Of a DNA stretch of 64,000 nt, positions 36,691-46,023 are shown piece by piece (position 1 is the first letter of the stretch; the number at the start of each line of letters is the position of its first letter). Origin of the DNA: Rhodospirillales bacterium. Its GTDB lineage: Bacteria; Pseudomonadota; Alphaproteobacteria; Rhodospirillales; Casp-alpha2. Location: positions 46,232-110,231 of the forward strand of contig JABJGO010000070.1 of NCBI GenBank assembly GCA_018662225.1, written 5' to 3'. The notes under the pieces were generated by a model. That model saw nothing but the letters and a program-made list of their open reading frames with translations, was not told the origin of the DNA and did not search any database. A program made the position numbers and the translations under genes.

Positions 36691-37395
36691 ATGACAATTC
36701 TCGTCATTGAACATCACGAAACGCCGTCTCTGGCTGTTGTCGGCGATACATTTGAGGAATGCAGGATCGACACACAGACCGTGTGGGGACACCGCAATGA
36801 TCCGATTCCGGACAGTCCCGCCGGCTATACTGGTCTGGTGCTTCTGGGTGGCGCCATGAGTGCGCTGGATGACACCAACTACCCCTATCTGGTGCCGCTG
36901 ACGCGGTTGATCCGGCAATTTGCCGAGGGCGACGTGCCGGTGCTGGGCATTTGCCACGGTGCCCAGTTGATCGCCCGAGCCTTTGATGCCGAGGTAACAC
37001 TGGGTGGTACGCTGGAGTTTGGCTTCCATGATATTACCCCCACCGCGGCCGGGGCAGACGATCCGGTCATGGGCCACATGAACCCTGTTCAGAGCCTGTT
37101 TGAATGGCATACCGACCATTACACATTACCGGGTGATGCCGTTCAGTTGGCCAGCGGCAAAGACTATGCTCACCAGGCATACCGCATTGGCAGGGCCACC
37201 TACGCCACCCAGTTTCATTTCGAGGTGGACAGGCCACTGGTCGATGGATGGATTGCATCCCATGCGAAGGCGGACTCGGAAGACTGGGCACCGGGTCACA
37301 AAACGTGGTTACCCAAACAGTTTGATGAACACCTGACAGCTTCGCAGGAATTTTGTAAAAAAATGACACAACGGTGGCTGGACCTTGGCCGTTGA
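36691..37395 (+). CDS. Class I glutamine amidotransferase-like protein
   Basis: A 234-residue protein with the GuaA-type amidotransferase fold: nucleophile Cys in VLGICHGAQLIARAF and the His/Glu pair in TQFHFEVDRP. LVLLGGAMSALDD is the oxyanion strand. It has no synthetase domain, so it acts alone or with an unknown partner. AAGGGAG lies upstream of the ATG. A second paralog is coded at 61616. Confidence 0.85.
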   Translation: MTILVIEHHETPSLAVVGDTFEECRIDTQTVWGHRNDPIPDSPAGYTGLVLLGGAMSALDDTNYPYLVPLTRLIRQFAEGDVPVLGICHGAQLIARAFDAEVTLGGTLEFGFHDITPTAAGADDPVMGHMNPVQSLFEWHTDHYTLPGDAVQLASGKDYAHQAYRIGRATYATQFHFEVDRPLVDGWIASHAKADSEDWAPGHKTWLPKQFDEHLTASQEFCKKMTQRWLDLGR

Positions 37396-37469
37396 GGACA
37401 TATAATAATTTAGCCCGATTGAGGGCACATGGATAAAGCGCAGTCTTGAGGAGTTGGGGAACTCATACG

Positions 37470-37691
37470 ATGAGCGATTATAAATATGGAATCCGTTATA
37501 AATTCTCCGGCAGTATCGGCAAGCTGGAAGACTGGATGGACGACAACATCAAAGGTGGTTACACCTACGACTTGACAGATATGCATACCGGCGACACACC
37601 GTTTGGCCAGCTAGAGGTGATGTTTCACTTTGAACATGGCGCAGACCGTGAACGTTTCAAAAAACAGGCGGCCTCAAACCCGGAGTGGTAA
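37470..37691 (+). CDS. Small hypothetical protein
   Basis: A 73-residue protein starting MSDYKYGIRYKFSGSIGKLE, with GDTPFGQLEVMFHFEHGADRERF at its end. It looks like a small alpha/beta fold with no signal peptide or membrane helix. I do not recognise the family. I chose the ATG at 37470; it has a purine-rich stretch (GAGGAGTTGGGGA) upstream and the stop is 30 bases before the ubiK start. Confidence 0.6.
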   Translation: MSDYKYGIRYKFSGSIGKLEDWMDDNIKGGYTYDLTDMHTGDTPFGQLEVMFHFEHGADRERFKKQAASNPEW

Positions 37692-37721
37692 TTGCGGTTC
37701 GCGACCAAAGGAGTCTTACCG

Positions 37722-38033
37722 ATGCAGACCTCAAACCGCTTATTTGATGACCTGGCCAAAGTGGCAAATGGTGCCGTTTCCACCCTGAGCAGCATGAAGG
37801 CCGAAATCGAAGCAATGGTTCGCCAACAGATTGAGCGGATATTGGTGGACACCGATCTGGTCGCCCGCGATGAATTCGATGCTGTCAGCGCCGTTGCCGC
37901 CGAAGCGCGCCTACAACAGGAAAAACTGGAAATCAGAGTCGCCGCCCTGGAAGTTCAGTTAGCCGCCAAATCCGGCGCAAAGGCAAAAACAACGCCCAAG
38001 AAAGCTGCAAAGCCCAAAAAACCGGCGAAATAA
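37722..38033 (+). CDS. ubiK: Ubiquinone biosynthesis accessory factor UbiK
   Basis: A protein of about 103 residues with the BMFP domain: RLFDDLAKVANGAVSTLSSM and then a long coiled coil (VRQQIERILVDTDLVARDEF, EARLQQEKLEIRVAALEVQL). It ends in a basic Lys/Ala/Pro tail (TTPKKAAKPKKPAK). UbiK helps assemble the aerobic ubiquinone-synthesis complex with UbiJ in E. coli. AAAGGAG lies upstream of the ATG at 37722. Confidence 0.87.
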   Translation: MQTSNRLFDDLAKVANGAVSTLSSMKAEIEAMVRQQIERILVDTDLVARDEFDAVSAVAAEARLQQEKLEIRVAALEVQLAAKSGAKAKTTPKKAAKPKKPAK

Positions 38034-38263
38034 CACCCTTCTTTCCATCTTTTCCACAGGATTTTCACCCTCGCATGCACACGAGGGTTGCGCCGATTCA
38101 CGCCTCGTGTCAGGCTATACCTAGTGGATGGATAAGGCGCAGATCACCAAATATAGTAATGCTGGCTATATGTAGTGGTTACCATCCACATAACGCATTT
38201 CGAAGCCGGTTTTTCATTTCGAAATGACCCTGTTTTTTAAAGGGGCCAAATTGGGGACTGGGC

Positions 38264-38767
38264 ATGACAAATCTAAGCTCGACATTTGAGACCGCCAACC
38301 TTCACCCCCTCGATGTTATCGAACAACTCGTGGAGTTCAATGAATGGACCTTCGATCGTCGTAATGACGAAGAACTGGCCGTTCAGGCACCAGGCCGTTG
38401 GTGTGACTACAGTCTGCATTTCGCTTGGAATGACACGGTGGATGCCATGCATTTCACCTGTGCGTTCGACATGCGGGTGCCGACCGAAAAACAAACCCCG
38501 GTATACGAACTGCTGGCCATTATCAACGAACGGCTTTGGCTTGGTCATTTTTCCATCTGGGCTGAGGAAGGCCTCCCCATGTTTCGGCATGCCCTGCCCT
38601 TGCGTGGTGCAGAAAAACCAACGATCGAGCAAATGGAAGACTTGCTAGATACGGCCATGATCGAATGCGAACGGTTTTATCCGGCATTCCAATATGTGGT
38701 TTGGGCTGGTAAGACACCCATTGAAGCCATGGATGCGGCCCTGATCGAAACCGTGGGCGAAGCCTGA
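38264..38767 (+). CDS. YbjN domain protein
   Basis: A 167-residue protein with the YbjN/type III chaperone-like fold: HPLDVIEQLVEFNEWTFDRR, MHFTCAFDMRVP, INERLWLGHFSIW. The function is unknown; E. coli YbjN affects motility and stress. It has GGGGAC before the ATG. It is two bases from proC and probably co-transcribed. The 230 bases upstream hold no gene but carry a CATTTCGAAATG palindrome near 38215. Confidence 0.8.
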   Translation: MTNLSSTFETANLHPLDVIEQLVEFNEWTFDRRNDEELAVQAPGRWCDYSLHFAWNDTVDAMHFTCAFDMRVPTEKQTPVYELLAIINERLWLGHFSIWAEEGLPMFRHALPLRGAEKPTIEQMEDLLDTAMIECERFYPAFQYVVWAGKTPIEAMDAALIETVGEA

Positions 38768-38769
38768 CA

Positions 38770-39636
38770 GTGGCTGCAAACGACTTGGGGCCTGCAAACA
38801 ACCTCGGCGGAAAGCTGCTGCTGGCAGGATGTGGCAAAATGGGCGGCGCCCTGCTGGAAGGGTGGCTGCAACAGGGCATTCCCGCCAGCGACATTATCAT
38901 TGTAGAGCCAAACACCGAAATCGGTATGGAACTCACCACCCAGCATGGGGTTAGCGTGCTATCCAGTGCGGGTGCCCTGTCAGTTGATCTGAATCCAGCC
39001 GTCGTCATGATGGCCGTCAAACCACAGGTCATGGATGATGTGGCCCCGGCCTATGCCCGGTTCGCCAGCTCCAGCACAGTATTCCTGTCCATTGCGGCCG
39101 GTAAAAACATTCAATACTTTGCCTCCATGTTCGGCTCAGACGCCGCCATCGTGCGCGCCATGCCCAATACACCCGCAGCGGTGGGCCGGGGCATCACGGT
39201 ATGCTGTGCCAATGAACCCGTGCGTAGCGAACAGCGTGATGTATGCACGCGGTTGCTAGAGGCCGTGGGTACGGTCGACTGGGTTGAGGACGAGGGCCTG
39301 ATCGATGCCGTAACCGGATTGTCGGGCGGTGGGCCTGCTTATGTGTTCCTGCTGGTGGAAAGCCTGGCCAAGGCGGGTGTCGCCGCTGGGCTACCCGAAG
39401 ACTTGGCCATGCGACTGGCGCGTCAGACCGTTGCCGGATCTGGTGAATTGTTACACCAGTCCGAAGAAGAGCCCGCCACGTTGCGCAAGAATGTAACCAG
39501 CCCCGGTGGCACAACAGCCGAGGCGTTACGGGTGCTCATGGGCGAAGATGACCGCGATTCCCGCCGCGGATGGCAATCGTTGATCACCGATGCCGTGGCC
39601 GCAGCCACCAACAGATCTCGGGAATTGGCCGACTGA
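38770..39636 (+). CDS. proC: Pyrroline-5-carboxylate reductase
   Basis: A 288-residue protein. The Rossmann start LLLAGCGKMGGALLEGWL lies at about residue 16, AVKPQVMDD and VRAMPNTPAAVGRG follow, and the substrate-binding dimer helices carry LSGGGPAYVFLLVESL and RQTVAGSGELL. It makes proline using NAD(P)H. The start is GTG at 38770 with a poor ribosome site, fitting coupling to the gene just upstream. Confidence 0.93.
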   Translation: MAANDLGPANNLGGKLLLAGCGKMGGALLEGWLQQGIPASDIIIVEPNTEIGMELTTQHGVSVLSSAGALSVDLNPAVVMMAVKPQVMDDVAPAYARFASSSTVFLSIAAGKNIQYFASMFGSDAAIVRAMPNTPAAVGRGITVCCANEPVRSEQRDVCTRLLEAVGTVDWVEDEGLIDAVTGLSGGGPAYVFLLVESLAKAGVAAGLPEDLAMRLARQTVAGSGELLHQSEEEPATLRKNVTSPGGTTAEALRVLMGEDDRDSRRGWQSLITDAVAAATNRSRELAD

Positions 39637-39673
39637 GTTCACTGGTCACACAACGCCTCACGCCTTATCCCTT

Positions 39674-39687
39674 TGGGTATATACCCA
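39674..39687. repeat. 14-base perfect palindrome upstream of phasin gene
   Basis: TGGGTATATACCCA reads the same on both strands. It is followed by a consensus TATAAT at 39694-39699. It may be a regulator site or chance. Confidence 0.4.
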
Positions 39688-39703
39688 TATGGATATAATT
39701 TTA

Positions 39704-39718
39704 TTGTGCAGTGCACAA
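39704..39718. promoter_or_regulatory. Palindromic operator, copy 1, upstream of phasin gene
   Basis: TTGTGCAGTGCACAA, with seven-base arms around a central G. It lies just upstream of the candidate -35 (TTGACA at 39726). The same 15 bases recur at 39773. The TGC-rich words resemble sites bound by PHB-responsive PhaR repressors upstream of phasins in other bacteria. Confidence 0.6.
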
Positions 39719-39725
39719 AAATTAG

Positions 39726-39754
39726 TTGACAGCACCCATCAAAGAGTAGATAAG
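39726..39754 (+). promoter_or_regulatory. Candidate phasin promoter
   Basis: TTGACA at 39726-39731, a 17-base spacer, then GATAAG at 39749-39754. It is the best match to the sigma-70 consensus in this interval and lies between the two identical palindromes. Transcription would start near 39761, about 95 bases before the phasin ATG. Confidence 0.55.
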
Positions 39755-39772
39755 GCGGGCCATGCGCTGCAA

Positions 39773-39787
39773 TTGTGCAGTGCACAA
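39773..39787. promoter_or_regulatory. Palindromic operator, copy 2, in phasin leader
   Basis: TTGTGCAGTGCACAA again, flanked here by A and T so that 17 bases are symmetric. Its centre is 69 bases from copy 1, and it falls just after the predicted transcription start, where a repressor would block clearance. Confidence 0.6.
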
Positions 39788-39855
39788 TGACAATTAGCCC
39801 CTCGTACACAGTATTCAATACTCATACGATCAGGCCCTATACCGGAGATCGCCTC

Positions 39856-40335
39856 ATGGCACGTAAAAATGATACCACATTCAATTTCGACCCAATGAAT
39901 GTTTTCGCTTCTTTCGACCCTGCCAAAGCTGGTGAACAGTTCACCAAGATGTTTGGCGACTTTTCTACACCAGCAGTAGACATGGAAGCTTTCATGGCTG
40001 CACAGCGCAAAGGCATGGAAGTTGCCACGGCCGCTAACCAGGCTGCTTTTGACGGTGTTCGTGCTATCGCCGAACGCCAGGCCCACATGGTTCGCGAAAC
40101 CATCGAAGCCACCGCCGGTGCTGTTGAAGCCCTGCGTTCAGTAAAAGAGCCAAAAGACGCCATGGAACAGCAGGCTGACTTCGCCCGCACCGCATTCGAC
40201 AAAGTCGTAAAAGACACCAACGAATTGCGCGACATGGCTGTTAAAACCGGTACTGACGTAACGGCACCGATCAGCGCACACATTCGTTCCAGCATGGACG
40301 AAGCTGCTGCCATGGCGAACACTGCTGCCAAATAA
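39856..40335 (+). CDS. Phasin family protein
   Basis: A protein of about 159 residues with the phasin pattern: an amphipathic helix rich in Ala, Phe and Gln (MAAQRKGMEVATAANQAAFD), RQAHMVRETIEATAGAVEAL and a closing amphipathic helix (ISAHIRSSMDEAAAMANTAAK). Phasins coat polyhydroxyalkanoate granules; related small proteins also occur without granules, and no synthase gene is in this window. I chose the ATG at 39856, with GGAGA upstream. A strong terminator follows. Confidence 0.85.
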   Translation: MARKNDTTFNFDPMNVFASFDPAKAGEQFTKMFGDFSTPAVDMEAFMAAQRKGMEVATAANQAAFDGVRAIAERQAHMVRETIEATAGAVEALRSVKEPKDAMEQQADFARTAFDKVVKDTNELRDMAVKTGTDVTAPISAHIRSSMDEAAAMANTAAK

Positions 40336-40360
40336 GGCAACGGTCGCTTAAAGAGTTAGG

Positions 40361-40397
40361 GCGCGCATTCCTTACGGGAGTGCGCGCTTTCTTTTTG
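40361..40397 (+). terminator. Rho-independent terminator after phasin gene
   Basis: GCGCGCATTCC, a short loop, then GGAGTGCGCGC and TTTCTTTTT. Confidence 0.85.
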
Positions 40398-40448
40398 TGC
40401 CAATCACACGTTATGGTCTTTCCATGATCAATTCATTCAAGGGTGAAC

Positions 40449-40790
40449 ATGGAAATGGACCTCGCATTCGATGACTTTCTAAAAGTAGATATCCGGGTTG
40501 GCACAATCCTTCGGGCCGAGCCGTACCCAGAGGCCCGCGTCCCCGCCATTAAGCTGTGGGTGGATTTCGGTGATGAGATTGGCGAACGCAAGACGTCGGC
40601 CCAGATCACCAGACATTATGATGTGGATACCCTGCCCGGCCGCCAGGTCATGGCTGTGGTCAACTTCCCGCCTAAACAAATCGGCAAATTCATGAGCGAA
40701 TGCCTTGTGCTGGGCGCGCCTGATGAGAACGGCGACGTGGTTATGTTGAAGCCGGATAAGACCGTACCCAATGGCGGGCGGATGTATTGA
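40449..40790 (+). CDS. tRNA-binding domain protein, CsaA-like
   Basis: A protein of about 113 residues with the OB-fold tRNA-binding domain of CsaA and methionyl-tRNA synthetase C-termini: FDDFLKVDIRVGTILRAEPY, LWVDFGDEIGERKTSAQIT, MAVVNFPPKQIGKFMSE. CsaA is described as a chaperone in Bacillus. I chose the ATG at 40449 (AAGGG six bases upstream); a GTG at 40443 and an ATG at 40455 are alternatives. Confidence 0.87.
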   Translation: MEMDLAFDDFLKVDIRVGTILRAEPYPEARVPAIKLWVDFGDEIGERKTSAQITRHYDVDTLPGRQVMAVVNFPPKQIGKFMSECLVLGAPDENGDVVMLKPDKTVPNGGRMY

Positions 40791-40814
40791 TGAGAATCTT
40801 GGATTTATCCCCGT

Positions 40815-42440
40815 ATGAGCGCTGATATTGCACACTATGACTATATCATTGTTGGTGGTGGATCGGCTGGCTGCGTTCTTGCCAACCGACTGAGCGAAGA
40901 CGCCCACATCAGTGTATTGCTACTGGAAGCCGGTGGGAGCGACCTGAGTCCGTGGATTCATATACCAGTCGGTTATATCAAAACCATGGTGAACCCCAAG
41001 CTGAACTGGCTGTTTGAGACAGAACCGGAAGCCAGGACTTATGACCGCCCCATTCCCATACCGCGCGGCAAGGTGCTGGGCGGGTCCAGCTCCATCAACG
41101 CCATGGTCTATGTGCGCGGCAATGCGCGCGATTATGACGGATGGGGGCAATTGGGTAATCGGGGATGGTCATATGAAGATGTACTGCCTTACTTCAAGAA
41201 ATCGGAACATCGGGAAACGGGTGATGATAATTTTCATGGCACCGGTGGCCCCTTAAATGTGGCTGATGTAACAGAGAAATATGAAGTACTGGACGCCGTT
41301 ATCCAGGGTGGAGGGGAACTGGGTTATCCACCCCACAACGATTACAACGGTGCCACACAGGAAGGTCTCAGCTATTTTCAGGTAACCCAGAAAAATGGTC
41401 GACGCCACAGCGTGAAATCTGCCTATCTCAACCCGGCACAACACCGGCCAAATTTGCATATTCAAACCCACGCCCACGCCACGGCGGTTATCTTTGATGG
41501 CAAGCGTGCAACTGGCGTTCGGTACGATATTCACGGGCAATCAAAGGAAGCCAAAGCCGGGTGTGAGGTCATCCTGGCGACAGGCGCGGTACAATCGCCT
41601 CAGTTATTGGAGCTATCTGGTATCGGACAACCTGAGCACCTGAAGGCGGCGGGTATTGAGCCCAGACATTCGCTCATGGGGGTGGGAGGGAACCTGCAAG
41701 ATCACTACACATCACGCCTGCAATGGCGCATCAAGGGGGCGCAGACACTGAATGAGAAGACCAAGGGGCTACCTTTGGCGCTGGAAACTTTTAAGTATCT
41801 GCTGACCCGTAAAGGGGCGTTGACCATGCCAGCCGGCATTGTGTGCGGGTTTGTGCGATCGAGTCCCGATTTGGAAACACCGGATATTCAGTATCACATC
41901 TCCAATGCCAGTTTCGACGACCCGAAGAAGCGTGTCTTTGACTCGTTTCCGGGTCTGACCTTCGCGCCGTGTCAATTGCGACCGGAAAGCCGGGGCTCTA
42001 TCCACATTGCTTCACCTAACCCACACGAAGCGCCAAAAATTCAACCCAATTTCCTGGCTACGGCCAAAGATCGAGCTGTTCACGTAGCGGGCATGCGCAT
42101 CGCCAGAGATATCATGGCCACATCCGCCATGGCACCCTACCTCGATCATGAAACGGTACCCGGGTCCCGGTATGAGAGTGATGGGGATTTACTAGACCAT
42201 GCATATAGGACCGGTGCGACTCTGTATCACCCTGTTAGCACATGTGCCATGGGGGCTGACCCGAATACTGGTGCCGTGGTCAATGACAGACTGAAGGTGC
42301 ATGGACTGGAGGCCTTGCGCGTGGTTGATGCATCGATCATGCCTTGCCTGATATCAGGCAATACGAATGCGCCAACGGTCATGATTGCAGAGAAAGCATC
42401 AGACATGATCAAACAAGATCGGAAACGGGCAAACAGTTAG
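40815..42440 (+). CDS. GMC-family FAD-dependent oxidoreductase (choline dehydrogenase-like)
   Basis: A 541-residue flavoprotein. The FAD-binding start is [23 protein letters not shown] signatures are [19 protein letters not shown] and [17 protein letters not shown], and the catalytic-loop His lies in [11 protein letters not shown]. Members oxidise choline, various alcohols or other primary hydroxyls; there is no bet operon beside it to support choline. Its stop overlaps that of the convergent kinase by 3-4 bases. Confidence 0.9.
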   Translation: MSADIAHYDYIIVGGGSAGCVLANRLSEDAHISVLLLEAGGSDLSPWIHIPVGYIKTMVNPKLNWLFETEPEARTYDRPIPIPRGKVLGGSSSINAMVYVRGNARDYDGWGQLGNRGWSYEDVLPYFKKSEHRETGDDNFHGTGGPLNVADVTEKYEVLDAVIQGGGELGYPPHNDYNGATQEGLSYFQVTQKNGRRHSVKSAYLNPAQHRPNLHIQTHAHATAVIFDGKRATGVRYDIHGQSKEAKAGCEVILATGAVQSPQLLELSGIGQPEHLKAAGIEPRHSLMGVGGNLQDHYTSRLQWRIKGAQTLNEKTKGLPLALETFKYLLTRKGALTMPAGIVCGFVRSSPDLETPDIQYHISNASFDDPKKRVFDSFPGLTFAPCQLRPESRGSIHIASPNPHEAPKIQPNFLATAKDRAVHVAGMRIARDIMATSAMAPYLDHETVPGSRYESDGDLLDHAYRTGATLYHPVSTCAMGADPNTGAVVNDRLKVHGLEALRVVDASIMPCLISGNTNAPTVMIAEKASDMIKQDRKRANS

Positions 42441-43798
42441 ACCGGCATCCGGACAATAGCGCGCAGGCCCCCCAAAGGTGATTGGTCCAACGCCATATCA
42501 CCACCATGGCCGCGCACCACATCGCGAGCGATGCTTAATCCAAGCCCAACGCCGCCTGTACCCTGATTACGCGACGTCTCCAGCCGCACAAAAGGCCTGA
42601 ACACCTCATCGCGTTTTTCTTCAGGAATACCGGGGCCATCGTCATCCACGGCAATTTCGATCATGTCGTCACGACGACCGGCCCGAATAGCCACGTTCTC
42701 GCCATAGCGCAGGGCATTGTCCACCAGATTTGTGATAGATCGCCGAAATGCATTGGGGCGGATGGGAATAGTGATATCTTCTTCCAGATGTAAATCCACA
42801 TGGGCGCCTTTGCGTCCGGCCTGGGTGACGGCTTCGCGTAACAGATCACTGAGGTTTGTGTCCACCGGCTTTTCGGTACCCTCGCCACGGGCAAAGGCCA
42901 GATACTCATCCAGCATGTATTCCATCTCGGCAATATCGCCCTTGAGATCCTCAACACCTTTTTGGCCTTCCAGCAGGGCCAGTTGAAGCTTCATACGGGT
43001 AAGCGGCGTCCGTAAATCATGCGATACACCGGCCAGCATGTCTGTGCGTTGGCCGATCTGGCGTTGGATGCGTTCACGCATGGCGATAAAGGCCTGTGCG
43101 GCCAGCCTCACCTCGGCTGCCCCTTCCGGCTTGAATTTCTCCACATCGCGACCTTTGCCAAATTCATCCGAAGCAAAAGCCAGCCGCCTGATCGGTTTGA
43201 CCTGATTGCGCATAAACAAGGTGGCAATGGCGAACAGGATAAGCGACGTCCCCACCATCCACAGCACAAACACATAGGTGGTCGAACTGAACAGCCGTTT
43301 TCGGGGGGTGGTGAGCCGCAGTACGCCAGTGGGTAATTGCACATGAATGATCACATGCCGCCGCAGCGATTCTGAATCGATCCAGACGGGTTTTGCCACA
43401 TAGCTATCCAGGGCCCACAACAGCGTGTTTTCCATATGGCCTTCAATGTCGGTAGTCACCTGTTCAAGCACATCACCTTCATGAAAGCTGGATGAGAAGC
43501 TCATGGTGCCTGCGGCCAGGTGCATAGCCCATTCAAGACCAGTCGGGGTCGGATCATGGCGCATCATATCAATAACGGCCGCAACATCACCGGCCACACC
43601 CACGGCCAGGCGACGGGTGATCTTGGACCAGTGGGTTTCATAGAAAATTCCGGCTGAAACCACCTGTAACAGCACCAACGGGATCACGATAATCAATACA
43701 GATCGACCGAGCAGGGTCTTCGGCAGGAACCGCTTGATCCACGGTGGAGCGGGTTGTTCGGGTTGTGTAGGCGGCGTGTCGGTCATCTGTGCAGGCAT
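42437..43798 (-). CDS. EnvZ-like sensor histidine kinase
   Basis: A 453-residue kinase with two membrane helices (about 33-53 and 173-197) bounding a periplasmic sensor of about 120 residues, a HAMP domain (about 197-250), the phospho-accepting His260 in [14 protein letters not shown], and the ATPase boxes [19 protein letters not shown] and [13 protein letters not shown]. It is coded 11 bases after the response regulator. The group is like the PetR-type regulator/kinase pairs of alphaproteobacteria. The signal is unknown. Confidence 0.9.
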   Translation of the reverse strand: MPAQMTDTPPTQPEQPAPPWIKRFLPKTLLGRSVLIIVIPLVLLQVVSAGIFYETHWSKITRRLAVGVAGDVAAVIDMMRHDPTPTGLEWAMHLAAGTMSFSSSFHEGDVLEQVTTDIEGHMENTLLWALDSYVAKPVWIDSESLRRHVIIHVQLPTGVLRLTTPRKRLFSSTTYVFVLWMVGTSLILFAIATLFMRNQVKPIRRLAFASDEFGKGRDVEKFKPEGAAEVRLAAQAFIAMRERIQRQIGQRTDMLAGVSHDLRTPLTRMKLQLALLEGQKGVEDLKGDIAEMEYMLDEYLAFARGEGTEKPVDTNLSDLLREAVTQAGRKGAHVDLHLEEDITIPIRPNAFRRSITNLVDNALRYGENVAIRAGRRDDMIEIAVDDDGPGIPEEKRDEVFRPFVRLETSRNQGTGGVGLGLSIARDVVRGHGGDMALDQSPLGGLRAIVRMPV

Positions 43799-43809
43799 CC
43801 TGAGTAAAC

Positions 43810-44514
43810 CTAATCCGGTTTTAACACATAACCCCGCCCGCGTACGGTTTGTAGGTACCGCGGTACTTTGGGATCGCGTTCTATTTTACGCCGAAGCCGT
43901 GTGACCTGCACATCGATGGCCCGGTCTGAGGCATCAGCCCCGGTCACGGCAATCAGTTCATCGCGCGACAGAATTTCACCCGACCGTTCTGCCAAGGCGC
44001 TCAGCAATGCTACTTCCACGTCGGTCAGTCGAATAGGTACGCCAGCGCGCAGCAATTCACCACGCGCAGGCACAAACATGCTGTCACCAAGCGATACCTC
44101 GTCCGGCACCGAGGGGCCGGGCACCCGCCGCAGGATGCTTTGGATACGCAGCAACAACTCACGCGGCTCGAATGGCTTTGTCAAATAATCATCCGCACCC
44201 TGTTCCAACCCGGTGATCCGGTCTCCGGGTTCGGCCATGGCCGTTAACATCAAGATTGGCACCGTATTGGTTTCACGAATACTGGCAGCAAACTCCAAAC
44301 CGCTTTCCCCTGGCATCATCAGGTCCAGCACCAGCAGATCAAATTGCAGCAGCCCGATCCGGGTTCTGGCATCGGCCGCGTCGCTGGCGATGGTTACCAC
44401 AAAACCGTGTTCGGTCAGATACTGACGCAGCAGGTCACGGATACGGTCATCGTCATCAACGACCAGAATATGAGGCGCGTCTGTGGACGTGAGCGTGGGC
44501 GTGGAGTCGGCCAT
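43810..44514 (-). CDS. OmpR/PetR-like response regulator
   Basis: A 234-residue protein. The receiver domain has HILVVDDDDRIRDLLRQYL, the phospho-acceptor Asp64 in LLVLDLMMPGESG and the conserved Lys in DYLTKPFEPREL. The C-terminal winged helix ends in AIDVQVTRLRRKIE and VRGRGYVLKPD. It is coded directly after the MarR gene (2 bases) and before the kinase, so all three are likely one transcript. Confidence 0.92.
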   Translation of the reverse strand: MADSTPTLTSTDAPHILVVDDDDRIRDLLRQYLTEHGFVVTIASDAADARTRIGLLQFDLLVLDLMMPGESGLEFAASIRETNTVPILMLTAMAEPGDRITGLEQGADDYLTKPFEPRELLLRIQSILRRVPGPSVPDEVSLGDSMFVPARGELLRAGVPIRLTDVEVALLSALAERSGEILSRDELIAVTGADASDRAIDVQVTRLRRKIERDPKVPRYLQTVRGRGYVLKPD

Positions 44515-44516
44515 AT

Positions 44517-45002
44517 CTATTCGCTCTCAACAAATCGTTTCTGGTCTACGTCAGAGATAATACCGCGCAGCACGGTGGCAAAACCAGCGACCGCTTCTGC
44601 GCCTGAATCCCGGTATGCCTTGGCGATCAGGCTAGTTTGCTTATCCGTCAGCAACGTTTCCAGTTCCTGGCCCTTAGGTGTGAGAAAGAGCAACCGCCGG
44701 CGCCGATCCTGGGTGTCCGTTTGCTGTTCGATAAAACCTTCTCGCAGTAACTGGCCCAATACCCGTGACAGGCTTTGCTTTGTTATTTTCAAAATAGCGA
44801 GCAGGTCACTGACCGACATGCCAGCGTCAGCACCAACGAAGTAGATCACCCGGTGATGGGCACGACCAAAATCATAGCGGGCCAAGATAGAATCTGGTTC
44901 AGCTGTAAAATCCCGATAGGCAAAAAACAGAAGTTCCATTGCCTTGCGGAGTTCGGCGTCGCTCAAAAATAACGGATTGGCGCGGGGTGTGGTCGTGGGC
45001 AT
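44517..45002 (-). CDS. MarR-family transcriptional regulator (PetP-like position)
   Basis: A 161-residue winged-helix protein: helices around VSDLLAILKITKQSLSRVLG and a wing (EQQTDTQDRRRRLLFLTPKG). In Rhodobacter capsulatus a MarR-type gene (petP) sits beside petR in this way. It lies divergent from ilvE. A near-perfect inverted repeat (45028-45050) sits in the shared upstream region and may be its operator. Confidence 0.88.
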   Translation of the reverse strand: MPTTTPRANPLFLSDAELRKAMELLFFAYRDFTAEPDSILARYDFGRAHHRVIYFVGADAGMSVSDLLAILKITKQSLSRVLGQLLREGFIEQQTDTQDRRRRLLFLTPKGQELETLLTDKQTSLIAKAYRDSGAEAVAGFATVLRGIISDVDQKRFVESE

Positions 45003-45027
45003 GCGTGTTTTGTAACCTCAAAATAAA

Positions 45028-45050
45028 ATACGTCAGCATTGTTGACATAT
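45028..45050. promoter_or_regulatory. Candidate MarR operator between the regulator gene and ilvE
   Basis: ATAcGTCA, seven bases, TGACaTAT: eight-base arms with one mismatch. A TTGACA (45042-45047) lies inside the right arm and could be the -35 of ilvE, though no good -10 follows at 17 bases. Binding here would be expected to affect both directions. Confidence 0.55.
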
Positions 45051-45117
45051 ATGCCTGATACTGGTACGGATTGCAAGATCATTATAGCGAAACCCTTATA
45101 TACGAAAGATTATTGCC

Positions 45118-46023
45118 ATGCCTGCTCCATCCTTTGCCGAACATGACGGCCTCATCTGGTACAATGGTGAAATGGTTCCCTGGCGCGAGGCCAATGTGCA
45201 CGTGTTGACCCATGGTTTGCATTACGCGTCTTCTGTATTCGAAGGTGATCGCGCCTATGGCGGCAAGATTTTCAAACTGACGGAACACTCTCAACGTTTG
45301 AAGAAATCTGCTGAATTATTGGGGTTTGATATCCCCTACAGCGTTGAGGAAATCGACGAAGCCTGTCGCGAGGCCTGTCGCGCTAACAACATTGTTGACG
45401 GTTACGTTCGCCCGGTTGCCTGGCGTGGTAGCGAAATGATGGGCATCAGCGCGCAAAACAACAAAATCAATCTGGTTGTCGCTGCGTGGCAGTGGCCGTC
45501 CTATTTCTCGCCTGAATTACGTGAGAAAGGCATTGCCCTCAAAACCTCGCCGTGGCGTCGTCCGTCACCGGAGAGTGCCCCTGTTCATGCCAAGGCTGCC
45601 GGTCTTTATATGATCTGCACCCTGTCCAAGCACGAAGCCGAAAGAGAAGGCTTTCAGGATGCCCTGATGCTTGATTACCGGGGGTATGTATCCGAAGCCA
45701 CCGGTGCGAATATTTTCATGACCTTTGGTGATGACAACACATTGCACACACCGATTCCCGATTGCTTCCTGAACGGCCTTACCCGCCAAACCATTATTCA
45801 GTTGGCAAAAGAACGCGGCATTGAGGTTATTGAACGCGTTATCATGCCGGAAGAACTGGCCGACGCCAAAGAGGTATTCCTGACCGGCACAGCCGCCGAA
45901 GTAACGCCCGTTGGCCGCATCGATGACAACACCTATGTTGTTGGCGATATGGTCAAGAATATGATGGAAGCGTATGAAACACTGGTCGGCAAAACGCCGG
46001 CCAGCGAAGCTGCTGCCGAATAG
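45118..46023 (+). CDS. ilvE: Branched-chain amino acid aminotransferase
   Basis: A 301-residue class IV PLP transaminase: VLTHGLHYASSVFEGDRAY, the catalytic Lys in APVHAKAAGLYMICTL, EATGANIFMTFGD, and GLTRQTIIQLAKERGIEV. It makes leucine, isoleucine and valine from their keto acids. It is followed by the convergent LOG gene, 19 bases away. Confidence 0.95.
   Translation: MPAPSFAEHDGLIWYNGEMVPWREANVHVLTHGLHYASSVFEGDRAYGGKIFKLTEHSQRLKKSAELLGFDIPYSVEEIDEACREACRANNIVDGYVRPVAWRGSEMMGISAQNNKINLVVAAWQWPSYFSPELREKGIALKTSPWRRPSPESAPVHAKAAGLYMICTLSKHEAEREGFQDALMLDYRGYVSEATGANIFMTFGDDNTLHTPIPDCFLNGLTRQTIIQLAKERGIEVIERVIMPEELADAKEVFLTGTAAEVTPVGRIDDNTYVVGDMVKNMMEAYETLVGKTPASEAAAE

Noticed and set aside
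39590..39790. 66-residue plus-strand frame ending in the phasin leader
   Set aside because: It overlaps the end of proC and the operator region, and has no ribosome site.
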